Positions 1-9,819 of a stretch of DNA of 32,868 nt are shown here, in pieces; the stretch's first letter is position 1, and the number at the start of each line of letters is the position of its first letter. Source of the stretch: Brevundimonas sp. A19_0 (GTDB lineage Bacteria; Pseudomonadota; Alphaproteobacteria; Caulobacterales; Caulobacteraceae); NCBI RefSeq assembly GCF_017744255.1, contig NZ_JAGHQP010000019.1, positions 1 to 32,868 of the forward strand, written 5' to 3'. A program made the position numbers and the translations under genes. The notes below the pieces were generated by a model. The model searched no databases and was not told the origin of the DNA. It was given only the letters and a program-made list of their open reading frames with translations.

Positions 1-131
1 GAGATCGAGGCAAGGGTCGAGGGGGATACTCGGCCGTTCCGGGAGATGTCGCAGGACATCCCCGCCCGCCGGGGGCGCTGCGGTAAGGCCCGAATACGGC
101 CACCCGACGCAAGCTTCCGGAAAACCACCGC

Positions 132-197
132 GCGGAGCGCCAGCCTTCGTCGAAACGGTATTATTCATCATCTCCGGGCGAAGGCCCGGCGCTCCGC
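132..197. repeat. Imperfect inverted repeat downstream of rsmD
   Basis: GCGGAGCGCC (132-141) pairs perfectly with GGCGCTCCGC (188-197), and CCTTCG (144-149) with CGAAGG (179-184), giving a 16-bp interrupted stem around a loop of about 29 nt. A smaller, stronger hairpin, CCGGGC (174-179) with GCCCGG (184-189), shares bases with the right arm, so the two folds exclude each other. It lies 55 bp past the rsmD stop and could end that operon, but I see no T-run on either strand. The rest of 1-251 shows no convincing gene. A frame is open on the plus strand from base 1 to 294, but it runs into rsmD and resembles no protein I know. Confidence 0.5.
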
Positions 198-251
198 CTG
201 CCCTCCAACCTCTGCCGCGTGCGGCGAGAGGGGCTTCCGCGCGCGCCGTCC

Positions 252-818
252 TCAGGCCTCCCGCTTCAGGAACAGCACCTGCGCCGCGCCGTAGTCGCGC
301 TGGTCCAGCCGGTCATAGCCGGGCGTCTCGATCTCGGGCTCGGTCGCGCCGCGTTCGAACACCACGATCGCGCCGGGCGCCAGCCAGTTGCCCTCGATCA
401 GCCGGGTCAGGGTCTGTTCCCCCAACCCCTTCCCATAGGGAGGATCCAGAAACGCCAGGGTAAACGCTTCGCCCGCCGAGCCGGGGCGGGTGCCCAGATC
501 GGTGGCGTCGCGGCGGTGCACCCGGGTCGCGCCCATCAGCCCATAGGCATCGGCATTCTCGCGGATGGCGCCGCGCGCTTCGTCGGCCGTCTCGACGAAC
601 AGGCAGAAGGCCGCCCCCCGGCTCATGGCCTCAAAGCCCAGGGCGCCCGAGCCGGCATACAGGTCCATGACCCGCGCCCCGGCTAGCGGTTCGGCCCACG
701 CCGCGTGCTCCAGCACATTGAACACGGCCTGCCGCGCGCGGTCGCTGGTCGGGCGGGTGCCCTGACCGTCGGGGGCGACGATCGCCCGCCCCTTCAGCCG
801 TCCAGCGACGATCCTCAT
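252..818 (-). CDS. rsmD: 16S rRNA (guanine(966)-N(2))-methyltransferase RsmD
   Basis: 188 residues, the usual length for RsmD, which uses S-adenosylmethionine to methylate N2 of G966 in 16S rRNA during small-subunit assembly. The N-terminus MRIVAGRLKGR is the family hallmark. The SAM-binding loop is seen as VMDLYAGSGALGFEA (about residues 50-64), and the catalytic DPPY tetrad of N2-guanine methyltransferases is present in LAFLDPPYGKG. The start ATG overlaps the stop of the upstream rluB-like gene by 4 bp (815-818), so the two are probably translationally coupled in one RNA-modification operon. Confidence 0.93.
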   Translation of the reverse strand: MRIVAGRLKGRAIVAPDGQGTRPTSDRARQAVFNVLEHAAWAEPLAGARVMDLYAGSGALGFEAMSRGAAFCLFVETADEARGAIRENADAYGLMGATRVHRRDATDLGTRPGSAGEAFTLAFLDPPYGKGLGEQTLTRLIEGNWLAPGAIVVFERGATEPEIETPGYDRLDQRDYGAAQVLFLKREA

Positions 819-2236
819 TTCGGCGTGCGACCGCCTCGCGGACCACCCCGGGCGGGCGGACGACCGCCGCCACCGCCTGCCGGGCGACCGCCGGAGCCGC
901 CCCCGGGTCGGCCGCCGGGTTTACCGCCCGGCTTGCCGAAGGACTTCCCGGCGGGCTTGCCTCGTCCTTCGCCCCTCGGCTTGTCACCCCAAGACTTCTC
1001 GCCCCGGGGCTTGTCGATGAACTGGTCCTCGCGAGGCTTGAAGGCGCGTTTGGGCCGCTCGGCGCCCTCCCCGCCCTCGCCGTCCGGCCGGGCGCGGGGC
1101 TTGAAGGATTTGGTGTGCTCGAACTTGGGCTTGGCCTTGGCCCAGCCGTCCTTTTTCGGAGCCCGGCGTCCGGTCTCGGCGCGCTCGGCGGCCTCGGTCG
1201 TGGCGACGCCCGCGGCGCGGACCCGGCTGGGCTTCCTCGACGGGTCCGACAGGGCCGAGCCCGACTTGCCGACCACCACCGGGCCACGCGGGCGCCGGCC
1301 GGGGATGGGCGCGGGGGTCGAGACCGTATTGCCCTGCGGCAGGTTCTCGGGCCGGATATACTCGGCCAGCATCTCGCGGATCACCCGGGGGCCGACCTCC
1401 TCGACCGAGCCGACCGGCAGTGTGCCCAGCTGGAAAGGCCCGTACGCCAAGCGGATAAGCCGGTTGACCGTCAGGCCGACCGACTCCAGCACCTTGCGAA
1501 CCTCGCGGTTCTTACCCTCGGTGATCGACACGCTCAGCCACAGATTGGCCGGGCCGCGCCCGTCCTCGCTGGCCGTCTCCTTGGCCTTGTCGATGGTCGC
1601 CTCGATCGGGCCATAGTGGACGCCGTCGACGGTGGTGCCGTTCTTGAGCGTGTCCAGCTTGTCCTGGGTGATGCGGCCGCGGGCCCGTGCCCGGTACTGT
1701 CGCACCAGCGCCGTGGTCGGCAACTCCAGCGCCCGGCTCAGCTCACCGTCATTGGTCAGCAGCAGCAGGCCCTCGGTGTTGAGGTCCAGCCGCCCGACCG
1801 AGATCACCCGGGGCAGGCCACTGGGCAGGGCGTCGAACACCGTCGGCCGCCCGGCCGGATCCATGTGCGAGGTCACCAGCCCGGCGGGCTTGTGATAGCG
1901 CCAGACGCGGGTCGCCTCGGCCGCGCCCACCGGCTTGCCGTTGACGGTGATCACATCGTCGCGGGTCACCAGGGTGGCCGGCGTGTCGAGGATCTTGCCG
2001 TTGACGGCCACCTGTCCCAGGCCGATCAATCGCTCGACCTCGCGGCGGCTGGCGATCCCGGCACGGGCCAGCGCCTTGGCGATCCGCTCGGTGCGCTTGG
2101 GCTCGGGCTTGCCGCCCTTGGCGTCGCGCGGTCCATCCTTGCGGTCGTATTTTCCGCCCGGTTTGCGGCCGGCAGGGCCGCCGCGCTCTTGACGCGGGCG
2201 GGGCTTCTTGTCGTTGTCTTTGGAATGACGGTCCAT
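815..2236 (-). CDS. rluB: rRNA pseudouridine synthase, RsuA/RluB family, with long basic tail
   Basis: 473 residues. It isomerises a uridine to pseudouridine in rRNA (23S U2605 for E. coli RluB). Residues 1-46 are basic and low in complexity; 47-100 form an S4 RNA-binding domain (RIAKALARAGIASRREVERL); the catalytic domain follows, with the family motif VGRLDLNTEGLLLL holding the catalytic aspartate at about residue 151. It ends near residue 295. The remaining 175 or so residues are rich in Lys, Arg, Gly and Pro with repeated KPGG/RPGG units. Long basic tails occur in alphaproteobacterial RluB proteins and probably add RNA contacts (inference). The start chosen (2236) lies inside the 5' end of the divergent tadA. 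The frame stays open to 2983, but that part reads antisense to tadA. RluB rather than RsuA is a family-level judgement. Confidence 0.85.
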   Translation of the reverse strand: MDRHSKDNDKKPRPRQERGGPAGRKPGGKYDRKDGPRDAKGGKPEPKRTERIAKALARAGIASRREVERLIGLGQVAVNGKILDTPATLVTRDDVITVNGKPVGAAEATRVWRYHKPAGLVTSHMDPAGRPTVFDALPSGLPRVISVGRLDLNTEGLLLLTNDGELSRALELPTTALVRQYRARARGRITQDKLDTLKNGTTVDGVHYGPIEATIDKAKETASEDGRGPANLWLSVSITEGKNREVRKVLESVGLTVNRLIRLAYGPFQLGTLPVGSVEEVGPRVIREMLAEYIRPENLPQGNTVSTPAPIPGRRPRGPVVVGKSGSALSDPSRKPSRVRAAGVATTEAAERAETGRRAPKKDGWAKAKPKFEHTKSFKPRARPDGEGGEGAERPKRAFKPREDQFIDKPRGEKSWGDKPRGEGRGKPAGKSFGKPGGKPGGRPGGGSGGRPAGGGGGRPPARGGPRGGRTPK

Positions 2237-2743
2237 GATGAGCGGTTCATGCGCATGGCATTGGCCCTGGCGCAAGCGGCGGCGGACGCGGACGAGGTCC
2301 CTGTCGGCGCAATTCTGGTGGATGAGGCCACCGGAACCGTCATCGCCGAGGGCGCAAACCGGCCGATTTCCAGCTGCGATCCCACGGCCCATGCCGAAAT
2401 CGTCGCCCTGCGCGCCGGGGCCGAGGCGCTGGGAAACTACCGTCTGACGGGGCTGACGCTCTATGTGACGCTGGAGCCCTGCCCCATGTGCGCGGGCGCT
2501 CTCAGCCTGGCGCGCGTCGGCCGGGTCGTCTGGGCCGCCGATGATCCCAAGGGCGGGGGTGTGATCCACGGCCCCCGCGTCTTCGACCAGCCGACTTGCC
2601 ACTGGCGGCCGGCGACCGCGCACGGCCTGCTGGCCGGCGAGGCCGCCGATCTGCTGAAGCGCTTCTTCCGCGCCCGCCGGGGAACGGCCTCCGCCCGCGC
2701 CCGTTCGGAAGCCGAACCGACCCCGGAGGGACACCGCCCATGA
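2225..2743 (+). CDS. tadA: tRNA adenosine(34) deaminase TadA
   Basis: 172 residues. TadA deaminates A34 to inosine in the anticodon of tRNA-Arg(ACG). The zinc site is complete: HAE (in PTAHAEIVALRAG, with the catalytic Glu) and PCPMC (in LEPCPMCAGAL). The N-terminal MRMALALAQAA helix and the EVPVGAILV strand match the family. The start at 2225 puts the first 12 bases inside the start region of the divergent rluB-like gene. An internal ATG at 2249 would avoid the overlap and leave most of the helix, so the exact start is uncertain. The stop overlaps the ATG of the following lipoprotein gene (ATGA at 2740-2743). Confidence 0.9.
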   Translation: MTVHDERFMRMALALAQAAADADEVPVGAILVDEATGTVIAEGANRPISSCDPTAHAEIVALRAGAEALGNYRLTGLTLYVTLEPCPMCAGALSLARVGRVVWAADDPKGGGVIHGPRVFDQPTCHWRPATAHGLLAGEAADLLKRFFRARRGTASARARSEAEPTPEGHRP

Positions 2744-3144
2744 TCCGAGCCCTGATCGTCTGCGCTGGGCTGACGGCTGCCCTGTCTGGCTGCGACAGTC
2801 CCACACCGGTGAGCGATGACGGCGATGCCGTGCAGGAGCGGGCGGTCGAGGCGCAGACGGCCCGGCGCCGCACCGGGGCAGAAATCCAGGAGCGCATCCT
2901 GCACCGCCAGATCGAGGCCTCTTACGTCTGCGTCGGCGGCGACCGCCTGACGGTCGATTTCGACAATCGCCGCGAGATGGCAACCGTGCGCAATTCGACC
3001 GGCGAGGCCTTTGACCTCTATCTCGAGCGCGCGGAGGACGGCATCTGGTATCGGGGAAGCGGCAATGAGTTGCGTGGCTCGGGCACCCAGGCGGTCTGGA
3101 GCGTCAAGGGCCGGGACCCCGTCGATTGCCGGGCCGTCGACTAG
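2740..3144 (+). CDS. MliC-like lipoprotein (possible lysozyme inhibitor domain)
   Basis: 134 residues. A short signal peptide ends in the lipobox LSGC with Cys18 as the lipidated residue, so the protein should be anchored in a membrane facing the periplasm. A charged linker (about 20-55) is followed by a domain beginning [15 protein letters not shown] and ending [12 protein letters not shown]. This resembles the MliC fold (membrane-bound inhibitor of C-type lysozyme), including the paired cysteines here at 64 and 130. I see no proof that it inhibits lysozyme. GGAGG at 2726-2730 is a good ribosome-binding site just inside tadA, and the ATGA overlap with tadA implies co-transcription. It converges on aroB, the two stop codons sharing 4 bp. 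Confidence 0.75.
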   Translation: MIRALIVCAGLTAALSGCDSPTPVSDDGDAVQERAVEAQTARRRTGAEIQERILHRQIEASYVCVGGDRLTVDFDNRREMATVRNSTGEAFDLYLERAEDGIWYRGSGNELRGSGTQAVWSVKGRDPVDCRAVD

Positions 3145-4244
3145 GTCGCGCCCGCCGCCTTCAGGAACGCGCGAACGCGGGCCGCCTCTACGTCGCGCGC
3201 CACGAATGCCTCACCGATCCGGCGGGCCAGCACCAGGGTGAGACGCCCGCCCTCGGCCTTCTTGTCCTCGGCCATCCGGTCCAGCAGGGCATCCGCCTCG
3301 AAGGCCCCCACGTCGGACAGGCGTGTCGGCAGCCCTGCTGCCCGCATGGCGGTGGCGACCCGCTCTTCCTCAGCCTCAGCGCACAGCCCCTCCCGGGCCG
3401 AATAGCCGAACGCCAGGACGCAGCCGAGCGCGACCGCCTCCCCGTGGGTCAGGAGGCTCTCGTCAAAGCCCAGTTCGGCCTCCAGCGCATGGCCGAAGGT
3501 ATGGCCGAGGTTCAGCAGGGCCCTCTGGCCGGCCTCGCGCTCATCGGCGCCCACCACCGCCGCCTTGATGCGCACCGACTGCTCGATGGCCTCGGCCAGT
3601 GTGGTGTCGTCCACGCCGACCGGATCGCCGACCGCCGCCAGCGCATCGAAATAGGCGGCATCGGCCAAGAGGCCGTGCTTCAGCATTTCGGCCCAGCCCG
3701 ACCGCAGCTGCCGGTGCGGCAGGGTGCGCAGCACGCCGGTATCGGCCACCACCCGGCGCGGCTGGTGGAAGGCGCCGACCAGATTCTTGCCGCGCGGGGT
3801 GTCGATGGCGGTCTTGCCCCCGACCGAGGAGTCGACCTGGGCCAGAAGGGTCGTCGGCACCTGGATGAAGTCGATGCCGCGCATGAACAGGGCCGCCGCC
3901 AGCCCGGCCAGATCACCGATCACCCCGCCGCCCAGCGCCACGACCAGACTGGACCGGTCGAGACCGTGCCCCAGCAGGGCATCCAGCACCTGTTCCAGCG
4001 TGCCAAAGCTCTTGCTGGCCTCGCCGGGCGGGACCTGCACCGCGTGAGCCCGGGCGCCGCTCGCCTCCAAGGCCGCCAGGACCCGCTCGCCATGCAGGCC
4101 GAAGACCGTCTCGTCCGAAACCACCGCCACCGCACGTCCGGGCCGAAGCTCCGGCCACTGCCCGATGGACTCGATCAGGTCCGGACCGATCACCACCTCA
4201 TAGGGCCGGAATCCGGCGCCCGAGACCGCGACGATCCGGCTCAT
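3141..4244 (-). CDS. aroB: 3-dehydroquinate synthase
   Basis: 367 residues, normal length. It converts DAHP to 3-dehydroquinate, the second step of the shikimate pathway, using NAD and a divalent metal in the cytoplasm. The NAD-binding segment [15 protein letters not shown] and the substrate segment [21 protein letters not shown] are intact. Metal ligands are seen as Glu in [10 protein letters not shown] and His in [11 protein letters not shown] and [10 protein letters not shown]. The C-terminal [13 protein letters not shown] is typical. The start overlaps the aroK stop (ATGA, 4241-4244), so aroK-aroB form a tight minus-strand operon. No terminator is visible where it meets the lipoprotein gene. 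Confidence 0.96.
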   Translation of the reverse strand: MSRIVAVSGAGFRPYEVVIGPDLIESIGQWPELRPGRAVAVVSDETVFGLHGERVLAALEASGARAHAVQVPPGEASKSFGTLEQVLDALLGHGLDRSSLVVALGGGVIGDLAGLAAALFMRGIDFIQVPTTLLAQVDSSVGGKTAIDTPRGKNLVGAFHQPRRVVADTGVLRTLPHRQLRSGWAEMLKHGLLADAAYFDALAAVGDPVGVDDTTLAEAIEQSVRIKAAVVGADEREAGQRALLNLGHTFGHALEAELGFDESLLTHGEAVALGCVLAFGYSAREGLCAEAEEERVATAMRAAGLPTRLSDVGAFEADALLDRMAEDKKAEGGRLTLVLARRIGEAFVARDVEAARVRAFLKAAGAT

Positions 4245-4819
4245 GCCGAGGCTCCACGCTGATGGTCGGCGATGGCGCGGATGATGGAGTCGACGGCCTG
4301 GGCGTGGGCGCCGGCGCCCACCTCGACCGTGACATCGGCAAAGGCGTAGATCGGATAGCGGACCTCGGCCATCTGCTTCAGCGTCTCCAGCGGATCGCGC
4401 CCCCGCAACAGCGGCCGCGTGTCCCGCCGCCGCACCCGTTCGGCCACGACCTTGAGGTCGGCCCGCATCCAGACCGTCAGGGCCTTCTCCTTCAGCAGGG
4501 CCCGGGTCTCGACATTCATGACGGCCCCGCCGCCGGTGGCCAGCACGATCGGCGGCCCCTCGACCAGCCGTTTCATCACCCGGGCCTCACCCGCCCGGAA
4601 TTCGCCCTCTCCATAGAGCGAGAAGATGTCCGAGACCGTCATGCCCGCGGCCTCCTCGATCTCGGTGTCGCCATCGGCGAAGGGCACGCCCAGGCGGCGT
4701 GCCAGCCGACGCCCGACGGTCGACTTGCCCACCCCCATCAGCCCGATCAGGGCGATGGTGCGGTCGACGGTCACGGTCGGGAGCCTGTCAGGCTTGGCGG
4801 CGGCGGCGGCTGGGGTCAT
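4241..4819 (-). CDS. aroK: Shikimate kinase
   Basis: 192 residues from the ATG at 4819. It phosphorylates shikimate at the 3-OH with ATP. Seen: the P-loop GLMGVGKST (26-34), the DGD shikimate-binding motif (49-51), the FRAGEAR arginine motif, the GGG loop at about 96-98 (ATGGGAV), and the lid [10 protein letters not shown]. An upstream in-frame start at 4852 would add 11 residues with no family match; AGAGG about 11 nt before 4819 supports the start chosen. The first 20 residues (Ala-rich) lie outside the conserved kinase fold. First gene of the aroK-aroB operon, divergent from xerD across only 53 bp. Confidence 0.93.
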   Translation of the reverse strand: MTPAAAAAKPDRLPTVTVDRTIALIGLMGVGKSTVGRRLARRLGVPFADGDTEIEEAAGMTVSDIFSLYGEGEFRAGEARVMKRLVEGPPIVLATGGGAVMNVETRALLKEKALTVWMRADLKVVAERVRRRDTRPLLRGRDPLETLKQMAEVRYPIYAFADVTVEVGAGAHAQAVDSIIRAIADHQRGASA

Positions 4820-4872
4820 GATCGCTTCGACCTCTACACCATGGCGCGCCAAGCGCCACAGTCAGGGCACCC

Positions 4873-5790
4873 GTGACCCCCCAGATCGAAGCCTTTCTGG
4901 AAATGATGGCTGTGGAGCGTGATGCCTCGCCCCACACCCTGTCGGCCTATGGCCGTGATCTGGCCGATGCGGAGGCCGGCCTCAGGGAGTCGGGCGGACT
5001 GATGCAGGCCGATTCGCCGGCGCTTGAGGCCTGGTATGCCGACCTGTCGCGCGCCGGGCTGTCGGCGGCGACCGCGGCCCGGCGGCGCTCGGCGGTCCGC
5101 CAGTTCTACCGCTTTGCCCTGTCCGAAGGCTGGCGGACAGATGACCCCTCGCGGCGGCTGGAAGCGCCCGCAGGGGGACGGCCGTTGCCCAAGGTGCTGA
5201 GCCGCGACGAGATCGAGCGGCTGTTCGAACGGTTGGCCGAGCGGGATGGCCCGTCGGCTCTGCGGCTGCTGACGCTCGTCGAACTGGCCTATGCCTCGGG
5301 CCTGCGGGTGTCGGAGCTGCTGGCGCTGCGGGTCGAGCCGTTCCGCCGGGATCCCGACCACCTGATCGTGCGCGGCAAGGGCGGCAAGGAGCGGCTGGCC
5401 CCCATCGGCCCTGCCGCGCGGCGGGCAGTACAGGCCTGGCTGGCTGTGCGCGATGGGGCGCGCAAGCCCAAGGCCCCCGACAGCGTCTGGCTGTTCCCCT
5501 CCTCCGGGGCGTCCGGTCATCTGACACCCCGGCGTTTCGCCCAACTGCTGGAGCAGGCCGCCCTCGACGCCGGGCTGGAGCGCGGCCGGGTCACGCCCCA
5601 TGTGCTCCGCCACGCCTTTGCCACCCACCTGCTGGAGGGCGGGGCCGACCTGCGGGTCGTCCAGACCCTGCTGGGCCATGCCGACATCTCGACGACACAA
5701 ATCTATACCCACGTCGCCCGCGACCATCTGGCCCGGGTGGTGCGCGACAAACATCCGCTGGGACGCCCCCGGCCGCCGTCCGACGACTGA
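4873..5790 (+). CDS. xerD: Tyrosine recombinase XerD
   Basis: 305 residues, GTG start preceded by CAGGG. With XerC it resolves chromosome dimers at dif, guided by FtsK. All catalytic residues are seen and nearly match E. coli XerD numbering: Arg145 (ASGLRVSEL), Lys172 (GKGGKERL), His243 and Arg246 (HVLRHAFATH), His269 (LLGHADIS) and the nucleophile Tyr278 (TTQIYTHV). The N-terminal SAM-like core-binding domain covers about 1-95. XerD is preferred over XerC because of the sequence style and the adjacency to accA, an arrangement I recall from other Alphaproteobacteria; the XerC/XerD choice is less certain than the family. No mobile element accompanies it. Confidence 0.88.
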   Translation: MTPQIEAFLEMMAVERDASPHTLSAYGRDLADAEAGLRESGGLMQADSPALEAWYADLSRAGLSAATAARRRSAVRQFYRFALSEGWRTDDPSRRLEAPAGGRPLPKVLSRDEIERLFERLAERDGPSALRLLTLVELAYASGLRVSELLALRVEPFRRDPDHLIVRGKGGKERLAPIGPAARRAVQAWLAVRDGARKPKAPDSVWLFPSSGASGHLTPRRFAQLLEQAALDAGLERGRVTPHVLRHAFATHLLEGGADLRVVQTLLGHADISTTQIYTHVARDHLARVVRDKHPLGRPRPPSDD

Positions 5791-5874
5791 ACCCCGCTTG
5801 CCCCCCGGCGTTAGGGCCACTAGGTTCCGCCGCCTTTCCCGGGGCGATGTCTCCGCCCGCTGCAGGATGCCTTC

Positions 5875-6821
<947 letters not shown>

Positions 6822-6825
<4 letters not shown>

Positions 6826-8711
6826 GCCTTCGCGGCCGAGCCCCGCGTCTGCTTGCGCCACAGGGTCGCGTATTCACCGCCGTGCCGCGCGACCAGTTCA
6901 ACGTGGGTGCCGCGCTCGACCACCCGGCCGTCCTTGAGCACCAGGATCAGGTCGGCATCAGCCACGGTCGACAGGCGGTGGGCCACCACCAGGGTCGAAC
7001 GCCCGGCCCGCGCCTTCCTCAGGGTTTTCTGGATGGCCTGTTCCGTCCGGCTGTCCAGCGCGCTGGTGGCTTCGTCGAGGATCAGCAGGCGCGGATCGGC
7101 CAGCAGGGCCCGGGCAATCCCGACGCGCTGGCGCTCACCCCCGGACAGTTTCAGGCCGCGCTCGCCGACCTTGGTGTCCAGCCCGTTCGGCAGGGTGCGG
7201 ATGAAGGTCGCCAGTTCCGCGGCCTCGGCCGCCTGCCAGATGTCCGCCTCCTCCGCGCCCGGCCGGGCAAAAGCGATGTTAGAGCGCAAAGTGTCGTTGA
7301 ACAGGGCCACATCCTGCGGCACGAGGGCCATGGCGCGCCGAAGCGACGACTGGGTCACCGCCCGTGCGTCCTCGCCATCAATAGTCACACGGCCCGACTG
7401 GGGATCCAGCAGGCGCAGGGCCAGCTTGACCACCGTGGACTTGCCCGCCCCGGACGGTCCGACCAGGGCGACGGTCTGGCCGGGCTCCAGTACGAAGCTG
7501 ACGTCCTCCAGCCCGGCCGAGCGGGCATCGTGGCGGAAGCTGACGTCCTCGAACGCCAGGCACCCGCCCCGGGCATCCAGCGGCCGGACCAGGTCGTGGG
7601 CGTTCGGCGCGTCCGCCACATGGGGCCGCTGGCGTGTGACCTTCAGCAGCTCCTCCATATCGATGAAGCCTTGGCGGATTTCCCGATAGGCAAAGCCCAG
7701 AATGTTCAGCGGCGCATAGAGCGAGATCAGGATCAGCACAGCCGCCATGACGTCGCCCGGTCCCAGGCGCCCGGCCGCGGCCTCGAACCCGGCCATGACC
7801 GCCATGATGGCCAGACCCACGTTCATGATCACGGCCTGCAGGCCGTTCAGCATGGCCAGCGAATTGTTGGCCTTCAGCGCCGCCTGCACATAGGTGGACA
7901 GCGCCTGCTCATAGCGCGCCGACGTCCGGGTTTCGGCTCCGAAAGACTTGACCGTTTCATAGTTCAGCAGGGCATCCACCGACAGGCCGGCGGCCTCCGA
8001 GTCGGCGGTGTTCATGGCCCGGCGATGTTCCAGCCGCCACCCGGCCATGCCGAAGGTCGCAACGGCATAGATGACCACCACCCCGACCGCGACCAGGGCG
8101 AACCGCCAGTCGTAGCGCGCACCCAGCACTCCGGCCGCCATGACCAGTTCGATGCCGGTCGGTGCGAGATTGAAGACGATGATCCGCAGCAGGAAGTCCA
8201 CGGCCCGCGAGCCGCGCTCCATGGTCCGTGACAGGGCGCCGGAGCGCTTGGTCTGGTGAAAGTCCAGCGACAGCGACAGGGCATGGGAAAAGGTATCGGC
8301 CGCCATCTTGCGCTGCGCCGCCGCCCGCACCGGGGCGAACACCACGTCTGACAGCTGCGGCGTGAGCGAGGACAACAGGCGCACACCGGCCCAGCCGACC
8401 GCGAAGGCGGCGAATCCCCAGCCGACGGCCACGGCAGCCCCCTGCCCCGCAGCCAGCTCGTTGACGGCAATGCCCAGCACCACCGGCGCCGCCACGCCCA
8501 GCGCCTTGCCGGTGAGGGTCAGGGCGAGGGCGGCGATGATCCGGAGTCTGAGCTGCGGCGCGCCCGAGCGCCCGACGACCCCGAACAGATCGGCCAGCGC
8601 CTTCCAGGTCGGGGGTGTCTCGACAGGGGGATCGGCCGCCGATGCGCCGTCCAGAGCCTTGACCGCGGGGTCCGCCTTGCGCCCCCGCCCCCGTTCACCA
8701 CGCATCGCCAT
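6822..8711 (-). CDS. ABC exporter of the Atm1/ABCB7 type (fused membrane and ATPase domains)
   Basis: 629 residues. A half-transporter that should act as a homodimer in the inner membrane; relatives export glutathione-linked sulfur compounds or metal-glutathione conjugates. The membrane domain covers about 50-345 with six predicted spans; LSLDFHQTKRSGALSR and LLNYETVKSFGAE match the Atm1 signatures. The nucleotide-binding domain has Walker A GPSGAGKST, Q-loop VPQDVALFND, signature LSGGERQRVGIARAL, Walker B LLILDEATSALD and the H-loop His in VVAHRLST. ATGs at 8711 and 8705 are both possible; AGGG is better spaced for the second. Substrate is not shown by the sequence. Confidence 0.88.
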
Positions 8712-8802
8712 CCGCCCTATATGGAGAGCGTCGCCGTCAGCTCAAAGGCCTCAATCCACCGGACAGCGCGCGCGATACACGGCCCGCTCGTCATCCGGAC
8801 AA

Positions 8803-9819
8803 TCAGCCGACCTCGGCGATCGCCTCGACCAGTTCTTCGACCGCCTCGTCGGTCGTCGCCCAGGAACAGACGAACCGCACCGAGCCGTCGTCGAAGCGGT
8901 AACAGGCCCAGCCCTTCTCGTTCAGCCGGGCATGCGAGGCCGCCGGCATGCGCACGAACACGGTATTGGCCTCGACCGGGTGGGCCAGCACATGCGGCGA
9001 GCGCATCACGATGCCCTCGGCCAGCTTGCGCGCCATGGCGTTGGCGTGGGCGGCGTGGGTCTCCCAGGCGCCGGTCTCGAGCAGACCCAGCAGGGGCGCG
9101 GCCAGGAACCGGCCCTTGGACGCCATCTGGCCGGCCTGTTTCAGGCGGTTGTCGACGCGACGCGCCAGCGAGGTGTCGAACATCACCAGCGCCTCGCAAC
9201 ACAGGGCACCGGCCTTGGCCCCGCCCAGTACCAGTACATCGACGCCCAGTTTCGCAATGTCGGTCAGGTCGAAGCCCGATGCCACGGCATTGGCCAGACG
9301 GGCGCCGTCCATGTGCACGCCATGGCCGCGCGCCTTCACGGGATCGATCAGCGCCTTCAGCTCGTCATGGGTATAGACGGTGCCGTATTCGGTCGCCTGC
9401 GTCAGGGACAGGGCGGCCGGGGGCTGCCGATGGCCGACCTCTGGTTCGGCCAGATGGGCGGTCAGGGCGGCCGGGTCGATCTTGCCGGAGAACCCCGGCA
9501 GGCCGATCAGGCCGACGCCCTGGCCGAAAAAGCCGGGCGCCCCCGTCTCGTCCGTGCAGATGTGGGCGGCATGGTGGGCCAGCACCGCCTCGAACGGCCA
9601 GGCCAGCATGGACAGGGCTAGCGAGTTCGCCGCTGTGCCCGAAAAGACGAAGCGGACCTCGGCCTCGGCATCCAGCTTCTGGCGGATCAGGTCCGCTGCC
9701 CGGGCCGTGACCTCATCCGTGCCATAGGCGCGCGCGAATCCGCTGTTGGCCTCGGTCATGGCCGCGAGAGCCTCAGGCGCCATGCCCGCCGTATTGTCGG
9801 AGCCGAAGTCGTAGCGCAT
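8803..9819 (-). CDS. Low-specificity L-threonine aldolase (PLP enzyme)
   Basis: 338 residues from the ATG at 9819. It belongs to the threonine aldolase/beta-eliminating lyase group of fold-type I PLP enzymes, which cleave L-threonine or L-allo-threonine to glycine and acetaldehyde. Seen: the N-terminus MRYDFGSDNTAG, the VHMDGARL motif with the PLP-ring aspartate (171), and the Schiff-base lysine in LGGAKAGAL (Lys202). A GTG at 9822 just before the ATG is an alternative start and would overlap the mscS-like stop as GTGA; either way the two genes are probably co-transcribed. Stereospecificity cannot be judged from sequence alone. Confidence 0.85.
   Translation of the reverse strand: MRYDFGSDNTAGMAPEALAAMTEANSGFARAYGTDEVTARAADLIRQKLDAEAEVRFVFSGTAANSLALSMLAWPFEAVLAHHAAHICTDETGAPGFFGQGVGLIGLPGFSGKIDPAALTAHLAEPEVGHRQPPAALSLTQATEYGTVYTHDELKALIDPVKARGHGVHMDGARLANAVASGFDLTDIAKLGVDVLVLGGAKAGALCCEALVMFDTSLARRVDNRLKQAGQMASKGRFLAAPLLGLLETGAWETHAAHANAMARKLAEGIVMRSPHVLAHPVEANTVFVRMPAASHARLNEKGWACYRFDDGSVRFVCSWATTDEAVEELVEAIAEVG

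Noticed and set aside
46..294. Possible gene at the left edge on the plus strand
   Set aside because: It overlaps the 3' end of rsmD, contains the inverted repeat, is Arg-rich with no known similarity, and has no ribosome-binding site.
3126..4262. A 378-codon plus-strand frame opposite aroB
   Set aside because: Antisense shadow of aroB, which carries all catalytic motifs. Similar shadows opposite the Atm1-type gene, the hybrid kinase, pleD and rpoA were dropped for the same reason.
4873..5790. XerD-like recombinase as an integrase marking a genomic island
   Set aside because: It matches the housekeeping XerD in length and residue positions, is next to accA, and has no tRNA, att-like repeat or cargo around it.
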